Counted from the first letter of the stretch, positions 1-12,530 are shown. The stretch: 64,000 nt of DNA from Rostratula benghalensis (GCA_013399305.1 VXAI01000039.1:3475683-3539682), one strand, 5' to 3'. Notes: generated by a model not told the origin, from the letters alone. Program-made: numbers and translations.

Positions 1-1637
1 ATTCCTGCATCTTAGAACTAACCAAATGGCTTTTTAACAAAGCTCCTCATTTACTTCAATGTTTATTAGATGCATTTAATTTATAAATTGGGTCAATTAT
101 TTTACTTACAAGTACTTACTTACAGTCTTAGGGAGTTCTTTTCAATGTTGGTAATGTCATGACAAGAGTTTCTATATACTTGAGGATATAGAGAGTGAGT
201 CATACGTGTATCCCAAGTGTGAGGTTGTTTCTTTAAATCTTAATGGCAGAACTCTCATTCACTTGAAGAATCTCTTTTTTTTCTTACCTGCTAAGTTAAT
301 TTTAAAATGCGTTTTCAAAGTTGTCCTGTTGACAGTCCCCTGTAATTTTTTCCTGCTTTTCCAGAGTGGTTAATTCCACTCTTTACTCAAGTTGACTACT
401 CATGTGCCTTCTGGCCTTTATAGTTGTGAACTGCATTGATGGTGAATCTTTTCAATTTTTCTGTCATAATTTTTTACTACAGGTATCGCTCATTCTTCTT
501 TCCTGCTGCAAATACTGTTTGCGCTTATTGGTAATCTTCAACCAAATCTATTATAAGTGCCTTAACAAATCTATCTCAGTATTCTCATTACCATTCATTT
601 AAACGTGACGGAGGGTTTATATTTTCTCTCTTGACTTGCTGATCTAACTGGCATATTTTGGACCTGTTGAAAGGTTCTCAATGCTGTTATATTGTAATTC
701 AAAAAATAAAACTCCTGAAGTGGACTGAAAAATATGGAAGTTGATATTTTGCATGTAAGTTCTTAAAATGATCCATTTGAAAAAAGCAATTTCCTTAATA
801 CTGAAGAGCAGATTGCTTACTTGCAATGATTAGCAACACATCAACATTGTCGATTATATGAAAATATTTGAATATTGATTCAAATGAAACCTTGAAACAT
901 ATTCATCCTTTTATTTGTCATTTAGGAAGAATGCAATAATGATGAAATTAATGGTCTGAAATTTGATTGTGTGCAGTAGTCCAAGAGAAACTTTAATACT
1001 CCCCACTCCTGAAGGAGTACTTCGGTCAGTCCCTGTTATGTTATGCCATCCTTGGGAACTGCACTTTAAAATGGGAGCTTATTTGATATTTATTTAATTT
1101 TTGGCTGTAAATTTGTCCAAACACACGCTCAAATGTATGCTCATGCCTTCTTTTATGCTAAGAAGATAAGTTGATAGGGACACTGGGAGGATTTTTTGGC
1201 TGTGTATGCCGTAATGTTTCTTCAGTTTGATTGCACCTTCTACTAACACTCACTGGGTCCTGCCTCAAGGTGGAGCTCTTATATTTTCAATGGAGACGAA
1301 GACTTGAAAAGCATTTCCTTTCCTTGCCCCAAGTCCCGTTTCTGATTTGAACAGATGCATGGGTTGTGTTGGTGAAGAAAAAAGGCAAGCAATCTTCTTC
1401 CCCCTCAGCAAAAGCTGGAATCAGCAATGTGTCACGCCGGTGGATGGGCCTAGGACACTGACTGATTTTTATTCACTCCGACGTTACCTTTCAGAGATTC
1501 AGGAAGATGCATACCTTTCACTTACAGTAGATATCCAGCAGGATTATGGCAATACGTGCATACCAGCTGTCAAAAGCAGTGCTATTCTTGTTGTGGCTTT
1601 TTGTAATTGGAAACGCTTCCCCAGAAGACAATATTTA
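1..1637. other. Unique AT-rich sequence, no gene seen
   Basis: No CR1, tRNA or known coding sequence is visible. The only longer open frame runs on the + strand from about 1,347 to 1,754 (135 codons). It opens on TTG, runs through the TG repeat at 1,638-1,656 (which gives a Cys-Val run) and shows no recognisable domain, so I treat it as a chance frame. The rest is T-rich intergenic or intronic sequence. Confidence 0.6.
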
Positions 1638-1656
1638 TGTGTGTGTGTGTGTGTGT
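1638..1656. repeat. (TG)n microsatellite
   Basis: About nine and a half uninterrupted TG units. This is a simple dinucleotide repeat, probably length-polymorphic. Confidence 0.95.
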
Positions 1657-2276
1657 ATTGTGTTCTAATTAAGACTATAAGAGACAGTTATGGCAGGCTG
1701 TCAAGCCAATGGGATGCTGGGTATATTTTAGTCTCTGTGCGATGGCCTAAATAACCTTTTAAGGACTTTTTTCTCTCAGTGTGGTAAATAAATTCTGAAT
1801 GTTTTATACTTAATAGGCCTTTGAGTAATGCATTCCACATGGCTTTATTGCTGGAATGAGACCTTCTTATCACTAAATACACAATAGTGACATGAGGTCA
1901 TTTCAGCACGATGAAATGCACACATCTCTTAGATGAACAAAGTCAGTTTATCATGAACATTAGTTAAACAAATACTCTAAAGTAAACATTGGTGACAAAT
2001 TTTAGAAAAATTAGGGAAAACTATGTGTAGTCACTTATTCTAGTGATCTTTTACCTCTCACTTAAATGTTAAATATTGTAGCTGGAATTGTGAAAGTGAC
2101 ACTCATCTCCTTCTTGTTTTTCCTCTTCGATTTAGAGTCTATCTTTATTCTGGTCACTTCAAAAGTTAACTATATCACACATTTCAAAAGCTGTTTTCTC
2201 CAGAAGCTTTTTCTCTGAGAGATCAGGCCAAGCCTTTCCCTTAACAGGTGTAACAAATGATCTGTTTGTAGTTCAC

Positions 2277-2279
<3 letters not shown>
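1657..2279. other. Unique sequence, no gene seen
   Basis: AT-rich sequence with no recognisable coding, RNA or mobile element signal. Confidence 0.55.
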
Positions 2280-2309
<30 letters not shown>

Positions 2310-2328
2310 GAGGTGGAGAGAGAAGGAA
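2280..2328 (+). repeat. G12 run followed by (GGA)n purine tract
   Basis: Twelve consecutive G residues (2,280-2,291) lead into about six AGG units and then a GA-rich tail. In 49 nt the + strand carries only purines except for one T at 2,314. Tracts of this kind can in principle form G-quadruplex or triplex structures, and they are prone to length errors in replication and in sequencing. Confidence 0.95.
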
Positions 2329-4629
2329 TGAAATAAATTCCAAGTGGTCTCAATTTCAACTAAAGATTATATTTACCAGAAAAGAGAATAAATTAAATCA
2401 GGTCCTGAATGACATGTAAGATATGAATTGGAAGCAAGACTGGAGAACTGTCTCATGGGCTGTGTACTGTTGAAGAGGTTCACGTTTTGAAGCCAGTATT
2501 CTGTATGGAGCTGGGTGACATCTCTTTTGGCAAGATGTTTATTCACCTAAAAATGAAGCTTCTAATTGCTAGCAGTATTTGTAAAACTGGATCAAATTAG
2601 CTTTGTCTGGCACAAAAATGGAAAAAGGAAAAAAAAATGGAAAAAGGAACAGTCTTGAACGGTGAGGTATTTTGGTTTTCTAAAACAACATTTTGATCGT
2701 TTGTGGCTAGACTGGGGACCAGGAGGACTTGTAGATTAAGTACAGAACACATTCCCTTTTAAAGGGCAAGTTTTGGATTCAATGGGTAATTTAGTTAGAG
2801 GTTAAAAATGGATACTTTTACTAGGGAGGACTGGTCCCTATAATCCCATTGCTTCCAAAGGATTTTAATATTTTACCTCTTAGAATTTTTTTGTGGGAGG
2901 TGCTTCTAATATATATATTGATTCAGGCAGGAGGAAATTCACTTCAGGTAAGTACCCTTAACTGCTGGAATATATTGGTCAAAACCACTGACAACACTGA
3001 TTCATATCTCAGTGAAGTAAGTGTTAATTCCACTTTGCTTCTAAATCTAGTCTTTATTATTAAAAATAACTGAAATAAAAGTATTTCCAGATGGATAAAA
3101 TAACTTAGTTTTCCCTAAAACTACATATTTTTATTTTATTTGAAAAAATTAGAAAAAATTGACAATTTTTTTGAAAAGAATTGCTTATTCTGTTCACAGA
3201 AACTTTCTTCTTCCTCTTCCTAGGTTACTCCTGGGCTGAGTGCTAACTTCTGCTTTCTCACTATTTAGAAGAAATAACTTGCATGATAGATTTTCATAGG
3301 TTTATCTATCAAGAAGTTGAAAATGACTAAGTTAAATGTGCTTTAGATTGAAAGATTTATTATGATTATGCCTTTGATTTAAAACTTGTCCACTTATGTC
3401 CAGCTTCTTGAATGGTGAGGTGAATTTTACAATATTATATTGCTCCTTAATATAAAAAGACCTTTTTTTAACCTTCAATTGTAGAATTAGTCTTTTTAGC
3501 TTAGTCAGTGTTGGTTATCTTGCCTAGTGTTGTCCAGATTATTTAGTGACATGTTTAATATTCTTGATTAAAACAGATGTTGAAATTGTCTGTTAATTGG
3601 AGTCCCAGGTGTTCTCTATTATTTGGCTGTGCAGACAGTATTGCAGCTGTGGCCCTGTTTACCCCCAAGCTGCCTATGACTTTTAGGCACTCTGAATCTA
3701 GTTTTTGAGGAGTAGTTTTAGTTCTGGTCTCACATACTGGTGATGGTTCAGGTCTGTTCTGAGAAAGAGGAATATAATTCTTGATGGCAGTAGGCAAAAT
3801 TATCTGAAACTGATTGGGGGGTTAGCTGCAACTTGGAGCATAGTTTTGGCAGTTCATCCTAAATTGAAGAAAATGACGTTGTGCTGTCAGACTAAGAAGC
3901 TATTGGAGACAGACTTGCCAGTTGTCAGTACTGGGCTGCATGGAGCTTTATTGCAGGTCCATTTAGGATGCCTTTATGGTTGCTTCCTTTTTGTTTTATG
4001 GGTAAGTTTCTAAATTTCAGAGCTTGAGTTCAGAAGTATTAAAATAGGTACAATATAAACTGTCCCTGTCCCATCTTTCTTCTCAGTTTGTGCTGTAGAA
4101 CTTAATTTTCTGTCTTTCTATAGTTAGCTTTTTTGAAGTACTGTAGATAGCAGCATTTAAAAATCAGACTGCCAGTTTCGGTCCACACTGTTGCTTCTCT
4201 GCAGCAGTCCCAGTTGGCAGCTTCAGCTGAGCTTGGATTGGAGTGGCCGATGTCGTAAGAAGCAACTGTTATTATCCTCTCAGAAATTATCAGAAAACCA
4301 TGGCAGAAGGAAGATGAGGTGAATAAGTTTCTAACAGGCTAATAAGGGTAAGTTCATAAATCCAGCAGGATTTGAATATCTGAAAAAGCATACTAATGTT
4401 CATGTTTCCTGAGAAGGGAAACATGTCAGTCTTTCTGCCAGAACCATGTAGGTGGTTAAGCCATTTTCACAAAGATACTGCTCCTCTTCTGTCAGTCAAA
4501 AATATGTCATTGGGGGGAAAAAAAACCTCCCTAAAATTTACAAACTACAGACTTGCTTGCATTTTTCAGTCCTTACTGGTATTTTATAAGTATAGATAAA
4601 GTAATGAATTGTATATCCAAAACATACCC

Positions 4630-4632
<3 letters not shown>
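2329..4632. other. Unique sequence, no gene seen
   Basis: No gene is recognised. It holds an A-rich short duplication near 2,613-2,649, in which a 16-nt AAAAATGGAAAAAGGA-like unit occurs twice, and an AT-rich patch near 3,120-3,185. Weak exon-like AG...GT pairs occur at 2,927-2,947 and about 3,958-4,001, but they lack convincing support. Confidence 0.5.

Positions 4633-4666
<34 letters not shown>
4633..4666 (-). repeat. Pure T34 tract (poly(A) on the minus strand)
   Basis: Thirty-four uninterrupted T residues follow six C residues. On the minus strand this reads as a poly(A) tract. An AATAAA hexamer (TTTATT on the + strand, 4,683-4,688) lies 16 nt upstream of it, which is the spacing of a polyadenylation signal to its cleavage site. 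Confidence 0.9.
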
Positions 4667-4667
<1 letters not shown>

Positions 4668-5166
4668 AAATCTGTGTGTCAGTTTATTAGAGCAGCAATG
4701 GCTTCTAGTACTGTTGTATGGTGGTCCGAATATCAAGAATAACGATATTAAGAGGCTAACTGGATTAGAAATCCAGTGAAATAAAAATGACAGCCAACTT
4801 TTCAGAGGCTTGCCCTATCCTTTGTCACTTGATTCTATGATCTCAGTCCTCAGCCTCCTCCAATTAATTTTCAGACAGAATGATACTGGAAGCATTTCCT
4901 TGGGATTTGGGCATGTTGTGACAGCCTACAAATATAAACTGTACTTATTTAGGTGAATCTGGGCTGGATGATTAATTATGAAGCTTACAGAAAGTATAAT
5001 AGCTGAAAGTATTTGTGCCCGTAGAATGGGTACACAGTCTGATACATGCTGAACAGATGCCACCTGTATAGAAGAAGAGATCCTAAGCACAATACTGTTC
5101 TGGGAATGATTTTCCAGAATAAACATCTTTGCCATAGTGGTCTGAAGGAAGGAAAATCTCTGGGAG
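4667..5166 (-). pseudogene. Possible processed retrocopy (3' UTR-like), unidentified
   Basis: Read on the minus strand, this segment ends in AATAAA, 16 nt of sequence and then a pure poly(A) of 34, which is how a reverse-transcribed mRNA 3' end looks. No protein is recognised. Two overlapping minus-strand frames of 99 and 78 codons cover about 4,926-5,225 but match nothing I know. The right limit is arbitrary: I placed it at the start of an A/C-rich block. I saw no convincing target-site duplication. The alternative is a chance AATAAA beside an expanded T run, which is quite possible in AT-rich DNA. Confidence 0.25.
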
Positions 5167-5169
5167 AAG

Positions 5170-5224
5170 AAAAAAACCCCAAAAAACCCCAACCAAACAA
5201 AAACCACCCAAACCACCCCAAACA
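5170..5224. repeat. A/C-rich low-complexity block
   Basis: About 55 nt are made almost only of A and C on the + strand, in units such as AAAAAACCCC and CCAAAC. It is the complement of the G/T-rich blocks seen at several other places in the window. Confidence 0.85.
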
Positions 5225-7275
5225 TGTAAAATCAGTTCTCTAGGAAAAGTGTTTTAATACATCTGTAAATGTTTATTTGTACAAAACACATCATGAATTT
5301 GTTGTGTGTTTTTTTTTTTCTAAAGTAATTCTGAAAAAAGGGAAAATTAAATAAATTAATTTTTTGACAGGCAGGTTGTTCTCATAGTATCTTCATGCTT
5401 TTTAAAAGTTCTGGAAACCTTGCCCTTACAACCAAAATAACATTTCTTGAGCATTGAGTTACCCGATTCTGTTCATGCTCTTTTACTTTGCCCAACACCA
5501 ATTTATTTGTTTGACCTGTTCCTATGGGAAACATGTGGTTTTAATTACATGTTATGATGTGGGATTATCTTTTTGCTTTGATAAGATTGCATAATGTCAT
5601 TCCATCCCAGCAATGGGGAAAAAAAAAACCAAACCCAAACGAGTATTTTTCAGTTGGCACAAAAATATTGTCAGAGGATAACCTAATGATGATACTTCCT
5701 CTAAGATCTGTTAGAGTGGTATTTTGAGGTTTTTTATTTGTTATGTGTTTTTTGCCCAGGTGTCTCTTGCATGGTTTTAGTCACGTACGCTGCCATGGGC
5801 AGTGTCAAAGCAAGAGTTCTGTGAGTGCAGTGCTTGAAAAAGTAGTTATGACCAGCATTATTCTGGAATGCACTGTCTGAGAAAAACATTAAAGCCTAAG
5901 GAATCTGAAATTCTTAATGGAACTTGTCTGAGCCTTTTAGTAATGAATAACTTTCAAGGTATAACATGATATATTAAAGTGAAAATTGATATATTTTCAG
6001 GACTGTTTCTCTTTGTATTGAGAGGATTCTGTGAAGGGTAAACTGCTGAGTAAATTCTGTAAATTACTGCAGGTTCTGAACTGAATTCCAAGCCCTTTTT
6101 TCTCTTTTTTTTTTTTTTTTGTTTGAGAGATTTTTATGGGAGCTCAGCATAAACATCGTACAATAAAAAACAGGGTACTGAATTTAATTTCTAAATTTTA
6201 ACTCCTTAAATTAAGAAATGGCTTTTAGTTTGTGTTAAGAAATTACTGTTGTTCTTGTGAGAAAGTAGCAAGTTTACTTATTTCTGTCCCTTTTAATGAC
6301 ACCTTCCAGAGAAAATAACCGTACTTTTACAATACACAGGTAATAAGGCAAGGGTGGGGAGGGCACAGGAAGAGATACTCTTTTTAGTGGGTTTAGTTCA
6401 TTCCTTTTATGCTACATGTTTTTCTAACCTGACATAAACAGAAAATTATAACTGTTTCTATTATAATGCCAATACATGTGTTATCTAGTTAGTGAGAAGA
6501 GAGTGACCTCTTGGTTCCTGTTTTATGTCAGAAAAACTGAAACTGCAGTTGTGGAGTTACATATTTCTGACTATTTTTTTTTTAACTTGCAGAGTAGAAA
6601 TGCTAACATGGTGTTCTGGTTGCACCCAGTAGCCTTATCATTTCACATCAATCTTTAGTGTTTTTATCAAAATATATTCAAAATATAAATTGAAAAGTCA
6701 GTATTTTCTTGTAAAGTATTCACAAGAGGATGAAATGGTTAATCTATTTTTTTTTGCAGTTCTATTACTCAAATTGGACTTAATTACAAAATATCATACA
6801 TTATGACTTATAAATGACTCATGTATTTGCGTAGTTGCTTTTTGAAACCAAAATGTTTCTAGTTTGACTTGCCATGCTTGTTCAGACAGAACAAGCAATG
6901 GCTTAGAATACATAGATTTCTGTGCTATCAGACACACTTGATTTCTTTGCCTTACAAATCTTTAATAAAAGTATATACCTTTTGAGAAGAAAGTTATGTA
7001 TAAATAAAGTGAAATTATTTTAGAATTACAGTGTTTTAGGCAACCAAAAAATTATCTCGAAGGCTGTGATGTCCATACACACACTAGCTCTGCAAACTGC
7101 ATTTAACTGCTTTTAAATTGACATGGACTTGTCAATAATAACGGCATTTTCTGGAATTAATAATTTTTTTCTCATATTGTGTAATCCTAGACTTCCCTGA
7201 CTTCAGTTGTAATTAAGGATGTTCAGAATCTCTAAAACCAGGCTCATTGTAATTTATTGGTGCACATTTTATTCA
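5225..7275. other. Unique sequence, no gene seen
   Basis: AT-rich sequence with T runs near 5,310 and 6,108-6,120. No coding or RNA gene signal is recognised. Confidence 0.55.
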
Positions 7276-7305
7276 CAACAAAGAGTATTCTGGTACTCTT
7301 TGTTG
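7276..7305. repeat. Perfect 12-bp inverted repeat, 6-nt loop
   Basis: The arm CAACAAAGAGTA (7,276-7,287) is matched exactly by its reverse complement TACTCTTTGTTG (7,294-7,305) around TTCTGG. The arms contain AACAAAG/CTTTGTT, which resembles two SOX-type HMG-box core sites in opposite orientation. It could equally be a short hairpin in RNA. Function is not shown. Confidence 0.9.
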
Positions 7306-9054
7306 ACTTTAAGAGTAAGAAATAACCAAATCTGACCTAACAGTTTCAGGACAATAATTGTCATATTACTCTTTTTCTAATCTTATATCATTATAGAAAT
7401 TGGCTGTGTCTGTGTGTTATGGATAAAACTTTGCTACTCGATAAGTACAGAAAATAATGCCCACTGCTGATAGTTTGTATTTTGAATCACCTTTAAAGAA
7501 AAAAAAAAAAAAGTCTGAAGAAAAGAAAGAAAAGTAACTGTATTATCCCAAATCCCTGTCACTCAACTTGCAGAGTAAGGCCAATGACAGGTGTTTGTAT
7601 TGCATGGTGGTGTAGGAGCCTCTTAAGAGGCCTCTCCTGCTGAATCGTGAAGTTTGGACTGGGCCTTTTGTTCTTATTTTCTAACACAGGACAAGGGAAA
7701 GCAGGCTGCTTTCATTCATGACTGGCATCTTTCCTTTTCCTTTCCTGATGTAGCTGTAGTATTGAAAAACAACCCAGAGAACAACCTTGTTTTTAGTTAA
7801 ATATATATGCTTGGTTATGGGAATAGCATTCCTCTGCCTCTTTCATTGCTTTTTAATATTTGTAAGTGGAGTGCAGTGTCTTCTAACATATTATAAGTTT
7901 GCATCCATCCTCTTCAATAGCTCAGTTTGTCATTGCAAACTTCATCTGAAATAATCTTCTAAGCTAGGCCTTTTTGTATGGTTTTGTGAATTGCATTTGT
8001 TTTTTTGATAGGCTTGTAATTATTTTTTTTTAGAAGATTTTTCAAAACATTGCAAATGTGTTGTTACAATCTGTAGTATAAATCTGTTCTATGTGTAGCA
8101 TTTTAAGTTTTGTTATTTTAAATTCTCTTTTTAAAATCAATTTTAAGTGCAGTGTTGTTCACACAGTGAAATATTTCTTTCTGGATCATGTCATTTCACT
8201 GTGTTACTGTCTCACTGCCCAGCTGTCCTTAATAGTTTAATGACATCATTGCTCAAGTATTGGCTGTATTTAATTCTGAATTTCCACTCAGAATACAACC
8301 TTCCTTTGGAGTACTGCTTAACACTTTGTATGTATTTTATCTGGATCAGTGTTTTAATTCTATTTTAACTTTTCTCTAGGGAATGTCTTAGTGTATGAGA
8401 GTAACAATTTTTTATGACTTTAGGACGGCATCCAGCCAAATCAATTAAACAAACTTAGAATATGTAAAGTGCAAGATGCAAACTATCAGACTTCTCAGAA
8501 ACAAAGTAACTTTTTTTGTCACAAACCTGGTAAAAACACATAAAGAAGATGTTTAACTTGTTAAATGCCACCATATTATATTACAGTGGCCTTTTTATTT
8601 TTTATTTTTCCACAATTTAATTATTGCAAACCCTGAACTGAATCTTTTTATCTGTAATATAATTTGATATGGTGATCTATGTTAGTTTGGGTTTTGTTTG
8701 TTGATTATTTTTTTTTTATTTTAATCAGGAGCAGTCTAATTGGTTAATTGGTTGTTTTTCTACAGTAGTCACATTAGTGTCACTCCCAGTACCATAGAAT
8801 AGTTATGCATGGATACACTTTACTCTTTCCTGTTGTTGGTAGGGTTGTGCCCAGTTAATCCAAGCTCAGGATTGCATTGCATGAGCATTTCTTGTAAATA
8901 CACTTTTTGCTTAGTCTTAAGAAAAACGACAAAGGAAGTCAAAGGCACTAACAAAAGAAGCAACTTGCTCCAGGAGTTCTGAATTCCTATAAAATAAACT
9001 ATGCTTTTGGATCTTTGACCCTTCAGATCTTATATTCTCTAGACATAGAAAAAT
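7306..9054. other. Unique sequence, no gene seen
   Basis: Holds an A-rich stretch at about 7,497-7,535 and T-rich sequence elsewhere. No gene is recognised. Confidence 0.55.
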
Positions 9055-9112
9055 TGTTTTTTGTTTGATTGTTTGAGTTTGTTTGGGTTTTGATAAGGAG
9101 GTTGGGTTTTTT
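9055..9112. repeat. G/T-rich low-complexity block
   Basis: T-rich sequence with GTTTG, GGGTTTTG and GGTTGGGTTTT units. It is one of a set of similar blocks in this window. Confidence 0.75.
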
Positions 9113-10673
9113 CGTATAATTAACATAACTGGGTTTTTACCTGCGTGTGGAAATAATTGCAGTGATTTGAATGCTGTCCAGGTTAATCAATCTTCTTTTA
9201 GTTCTCATTTCTCTTTTATTGCAGATAGAACTTCTGCTTTATTCGCTGGATTCTTTGCAAAACATTTCTGTCTCCAAAATATCCAGTATCCATACTCTTA
9301 AGTCAATGAATTTTTAGGTATTAGTGAGTTTTTGCAGAATCCATGTTTTCTGTTTTGGCTTAGTATTCTTGCTGTATTTCATCATGGGAATAAAAAAAAT
9401 GTTCTGCTGTCATGTGTTGTACTTAAATTCTTGCTCTTGTTAGTACTAGGTAGCTACTTCAGGGATGGATGATATTTTGTGTGTCAAGTTTTGTGAGAGA
9501 AGTTTGACTGTTCCAAGATTAATCTTTAAATTAGGTTATTGCTAAAGAGAAGTCCTACAGTCATTTCTTCATTTTAGAATTTCAAGTAACGCTTGGATAG
9601 AAATACTATAATCCCATATGTATGTGTGTATATATGTCTGTTTACACATATGATATGTGTATATCTGTCATATTAAATTTATAGCAGAGAGAGTTTTGTC
9701 TTGTCTGCCTATCTTGGTATGGTGTTCCCTTCTACCATTTCCGAAAGGGCCAAAATGATAACCATCAGAAAAGCTTCCATGACATTGTACGTTGATTATC
9801 ACGTGGAAAATGTACAGAAAAGTTGCTGTGGCTTTTAATGAGGGAGTATTTTAAGAGATGCATTTCGCTGTTGAAATGTCAAGCAACTCCATCAAAATCT
9901 CAGTATGCCAACATGGTCACGTGCAATAAATCTCTAAAGCTTCTAAATGCATTGCACGTAATTCCTGCACAGGCACCGTTAATTATTTTTGTAAATTGCT
10001 TGGAAAAACTTCTTTTTAAAATGAAAAAATGCAAGTTTTCAGTGCAAAGCTCTGCTGTGAGCAAATTCAGAACCCATGATATAGAAGTTCCCATAAATTT
10101 AATTACCAATTGATATTTATATTACTGGAGATGGTGGGGGGTTTGCCCAGATTCAGAATCCAATCTGACAGAATTTTCAAATTCTCTTTTTGTATACCTT
10201 AAATTTTTATCATTCTGGCCACTAAAAAAAATCATTATCTATCATTTCCATACTTTAAATCTGATTGAATATGACTGTTCAACAGTGGAAATATGAGACG
10301 TGACAGATAAAGTGAAATGATCCCATGTTAAGACTCCTACTGTTCTGAATCTGTGTAGTGCACGCTTTTTCAAGTGTAAATTTTTTTCTTCAGAATCAAG
10401 TTAATTAAATAGGAATTTCCTGCAGGGCTGCATATTCTTTCAAAACTGTGTGTACATGATACTTTGGGCTACTCTCACACTTCCAGAACATTTTATTTGC
10501 CTTTTGTCTTGTGTAAATGTTCCTGACTCTTAACTCTCAAATTATCTGCTTGACCTCTGATGGTTATAAGTTATTGTCGCAATAATCAAAACCAAAATAC
10601 TGGTACTGGTCAGTGAATTAAATGCTTTGTACATAACACATCCTTTTTTTTTTTTCCTACCTTCACTCCCAAG
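9113..10673. other. Unique sequence, no gene seen
   Basis: A 17-bp inverted repeat ACACATAT-G-ATATGTGT lies at 9,644-9,660 inside a TATG-rich patch (about 9,615-9,675). A 96-codon frame at 9,823-10,113 shows no known domain. Nothing else is seen. Confidence 0.5.
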
Positions 10674-10790
10674 TCATGGAATCATAGAATGGTTATAGTT
10701 GGAAGGGACCTTAAAGATCATCTAGTTCCAAACCCCCTGCCGTGGGCCCAGCCACCTCACTACAAGTCTCCGCCTGGGATTGGCTCAGGG
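10674..10790 (-). mobile_element. CR1 LINE fragment, 3' end only
   Basis: The + strand begins with tandem TCATGGAATCATAGAATGG, the complement of the CR1 3' terminal repeats. It continues with the typical 'ggaagggaccttaaagatcatctag' stretch (read here as separate matched words GGAAGGGACC, TTAAAGATCATC) and the CCGTGGGC word. Similarity fades after about 10,790, where the copy is diverged and truncated. CR1 elements insert mainly as 5'-truncated copies with no poly(A), which fits. About 115 bp survive. Confidence 0.9.
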
Positions 10791-12494
10791 ATAGCATAAA
10801 CTTCACCAATATTAGGAATTCTCCAGGTGTTTAAGTAATACATATGTGCAAATTCATCCCTTCAGCATTCTTAGGAACTTGTTACTTTCCTGTGGTGGTA
10901 GAAGGAAGTAACAAATACTGATTGGACTGGACATATATTAAGAAATCAATAAGATATGAGTTTTGAATTTAAATTCATAGTATTTGATATTAAGGTTTAA
11001 GCTCAGTTGATGAAAGTAAGTCTGTCCTATGTGGGAATGAAAAAGAATTGTGGATTTCAGCAGTATTCCCTCAAAATAGTTATGTGGCAAAAAGTTTAGA
11101 GGACGAATAAAGGAACTGAAGTTTACTTAATCAGTAATGCATATCAGTGCTGTAGATGAAACTGCTTTGGAAGCCATCTATATTTTTGTTGGAAGCATTC
11201 AACTCCTGATCTGCAGTCAGAAATGGAACACCACAAGGGTGTAGTGGTTGTCTGTGGGGTTTCTTAGGTGTGGCTTTTGGTTTTGCTTTTTCTGCTGGGT
11301 GTAGACAAAACTCATCACAAACCAGTTTTGACAGTTGTTGCCTGAAGCTTAAGCTCTAATAAGAAAAATGCCTTTATGTCTGCAGGTACAGCCGATCTGG
11401 TTTGCTCAGAACAAGTTGACCTGCCAAAAAAACAGGGAGTAGGTTGATGTTTCCGGAGGTTGTCTCTCATATCTTAGCAATAGGTGTGGAAAGGTGGACA
11501 GTCCTACAATATTTCCTAAAGTAGCTGGCTATGAAGTGGCAATCTCATTGACTAGTAAATACTAAAATATCATGAAAATTATGCTTTCAGGACCACATAT
11601 GCTGTGAATAGGAGATCAAAATTTTGCCTTGATCTAAGGAACTGGAGCATCCCACCCTACATGGACACAGGATGAGAAGTAGCAGTGGTTTGGCATGTAG
11701 TGCTGCACTTTGGATCTTGTCTGGAAACATTTTGTCTCTTAGTTTGTGCAGCTGGACTTCATGATTAAACTGTTAAAATCTTTCTCCGAGTTTGACAGGA
11801 CTTAATAAAAAGCTCTTAATTTGTTTATTAATATTTATACCAAAATAACCAATTCTGAGCTCTTAACTAGATTAATTTAACAAGAGTTATGGCTCTAAAT
11901 CTAAAGCATGAGCATTGTCTTCCAGAAAAGCATAAAGCAAACTTGTAGTACATAAAAAATCTTTATAGGTATCTTTCTACTCTCTTAACAAAATTTTTTA
12001 AAAAGGGCAATTTTTTACTTATGCAAGAAAGTAAAAGTCTCTAGATCAAAATTCATTTACATGACAATTGCTTAGTAAAATCTTCTTTAGTCATCAAATT
12101 TTTCACCTCCCTCATACATTTCATTTTATGAATGATAGTTCAGAAGCACAAAGAGTAAATTTACATATGATTTTTATTTATTTTATCACTGTTCCCTGGA
12201 ATTGCATCTGATCTCCTATGTAGCTAGCTCGTGGCCACAGCTTCATGAACTAGGGTATGAATCTCTTTCACCCCTGCATGAAGGAAAAGACAGAGTCCTG
12301 TGGTTCACGTTAATGTTCAGTGGACTATTTCTATTTTCATCTATGCATACACTTCTACTTTTCTCTATTTCTACCTACCATGCAATGTAAGATATGCAAA
12401 CTAGCCTGGGAATGTGGAACATGGGCTTCCTTCTCCCTGCTGGCCGCCAGGTAGTGGTATGAGGATCCCTTTTCCCTGTCGTTCTGGTCTCCTG
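10791..12494. other. Unique sequence, no gene seen
   Basis: AT-rich unique DNA without recognisable coding or repeat content. Confidence 0.55.
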
Positions 12495-12530
12495 AGTTTT
12501 TATACTCATGGCAGTTTTTATACTCATGCC
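12495..12530. repeat. 18-nt tandem duplication
   Basis: AGTTTTTATACTCATGGC is followed directly by a second copy that differs at one base (ending in ATGCC). This is a local tandem duplication. Confidence 0.95.

Noticed and set aside
1347..1754. 135-codon open frame on the + strand
   Set aside because: Starts on TTG, runs through a TG microsatellite, and has no known domain or splice context. It fits chance.
2927..2947. 21-nt AG...GTAAGT microexon-like stretch
   Set aside because: The donor is good, but the acceptor has no pyrimidine tract, only TA repeats upstream.
3958..4001. Exon-like segment between TTTATTGCAG and GTAAGTTT
   Set aside because: The acceptor tract is short and the reading (VHLGCLYGCFLF...) looks like translated T-rich noncoding DNA.
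4829..4842. TGATTCTATGATC resembling a CR1 3' end
   Set aside because: No CR1-like sequence precedes it on the + strand.
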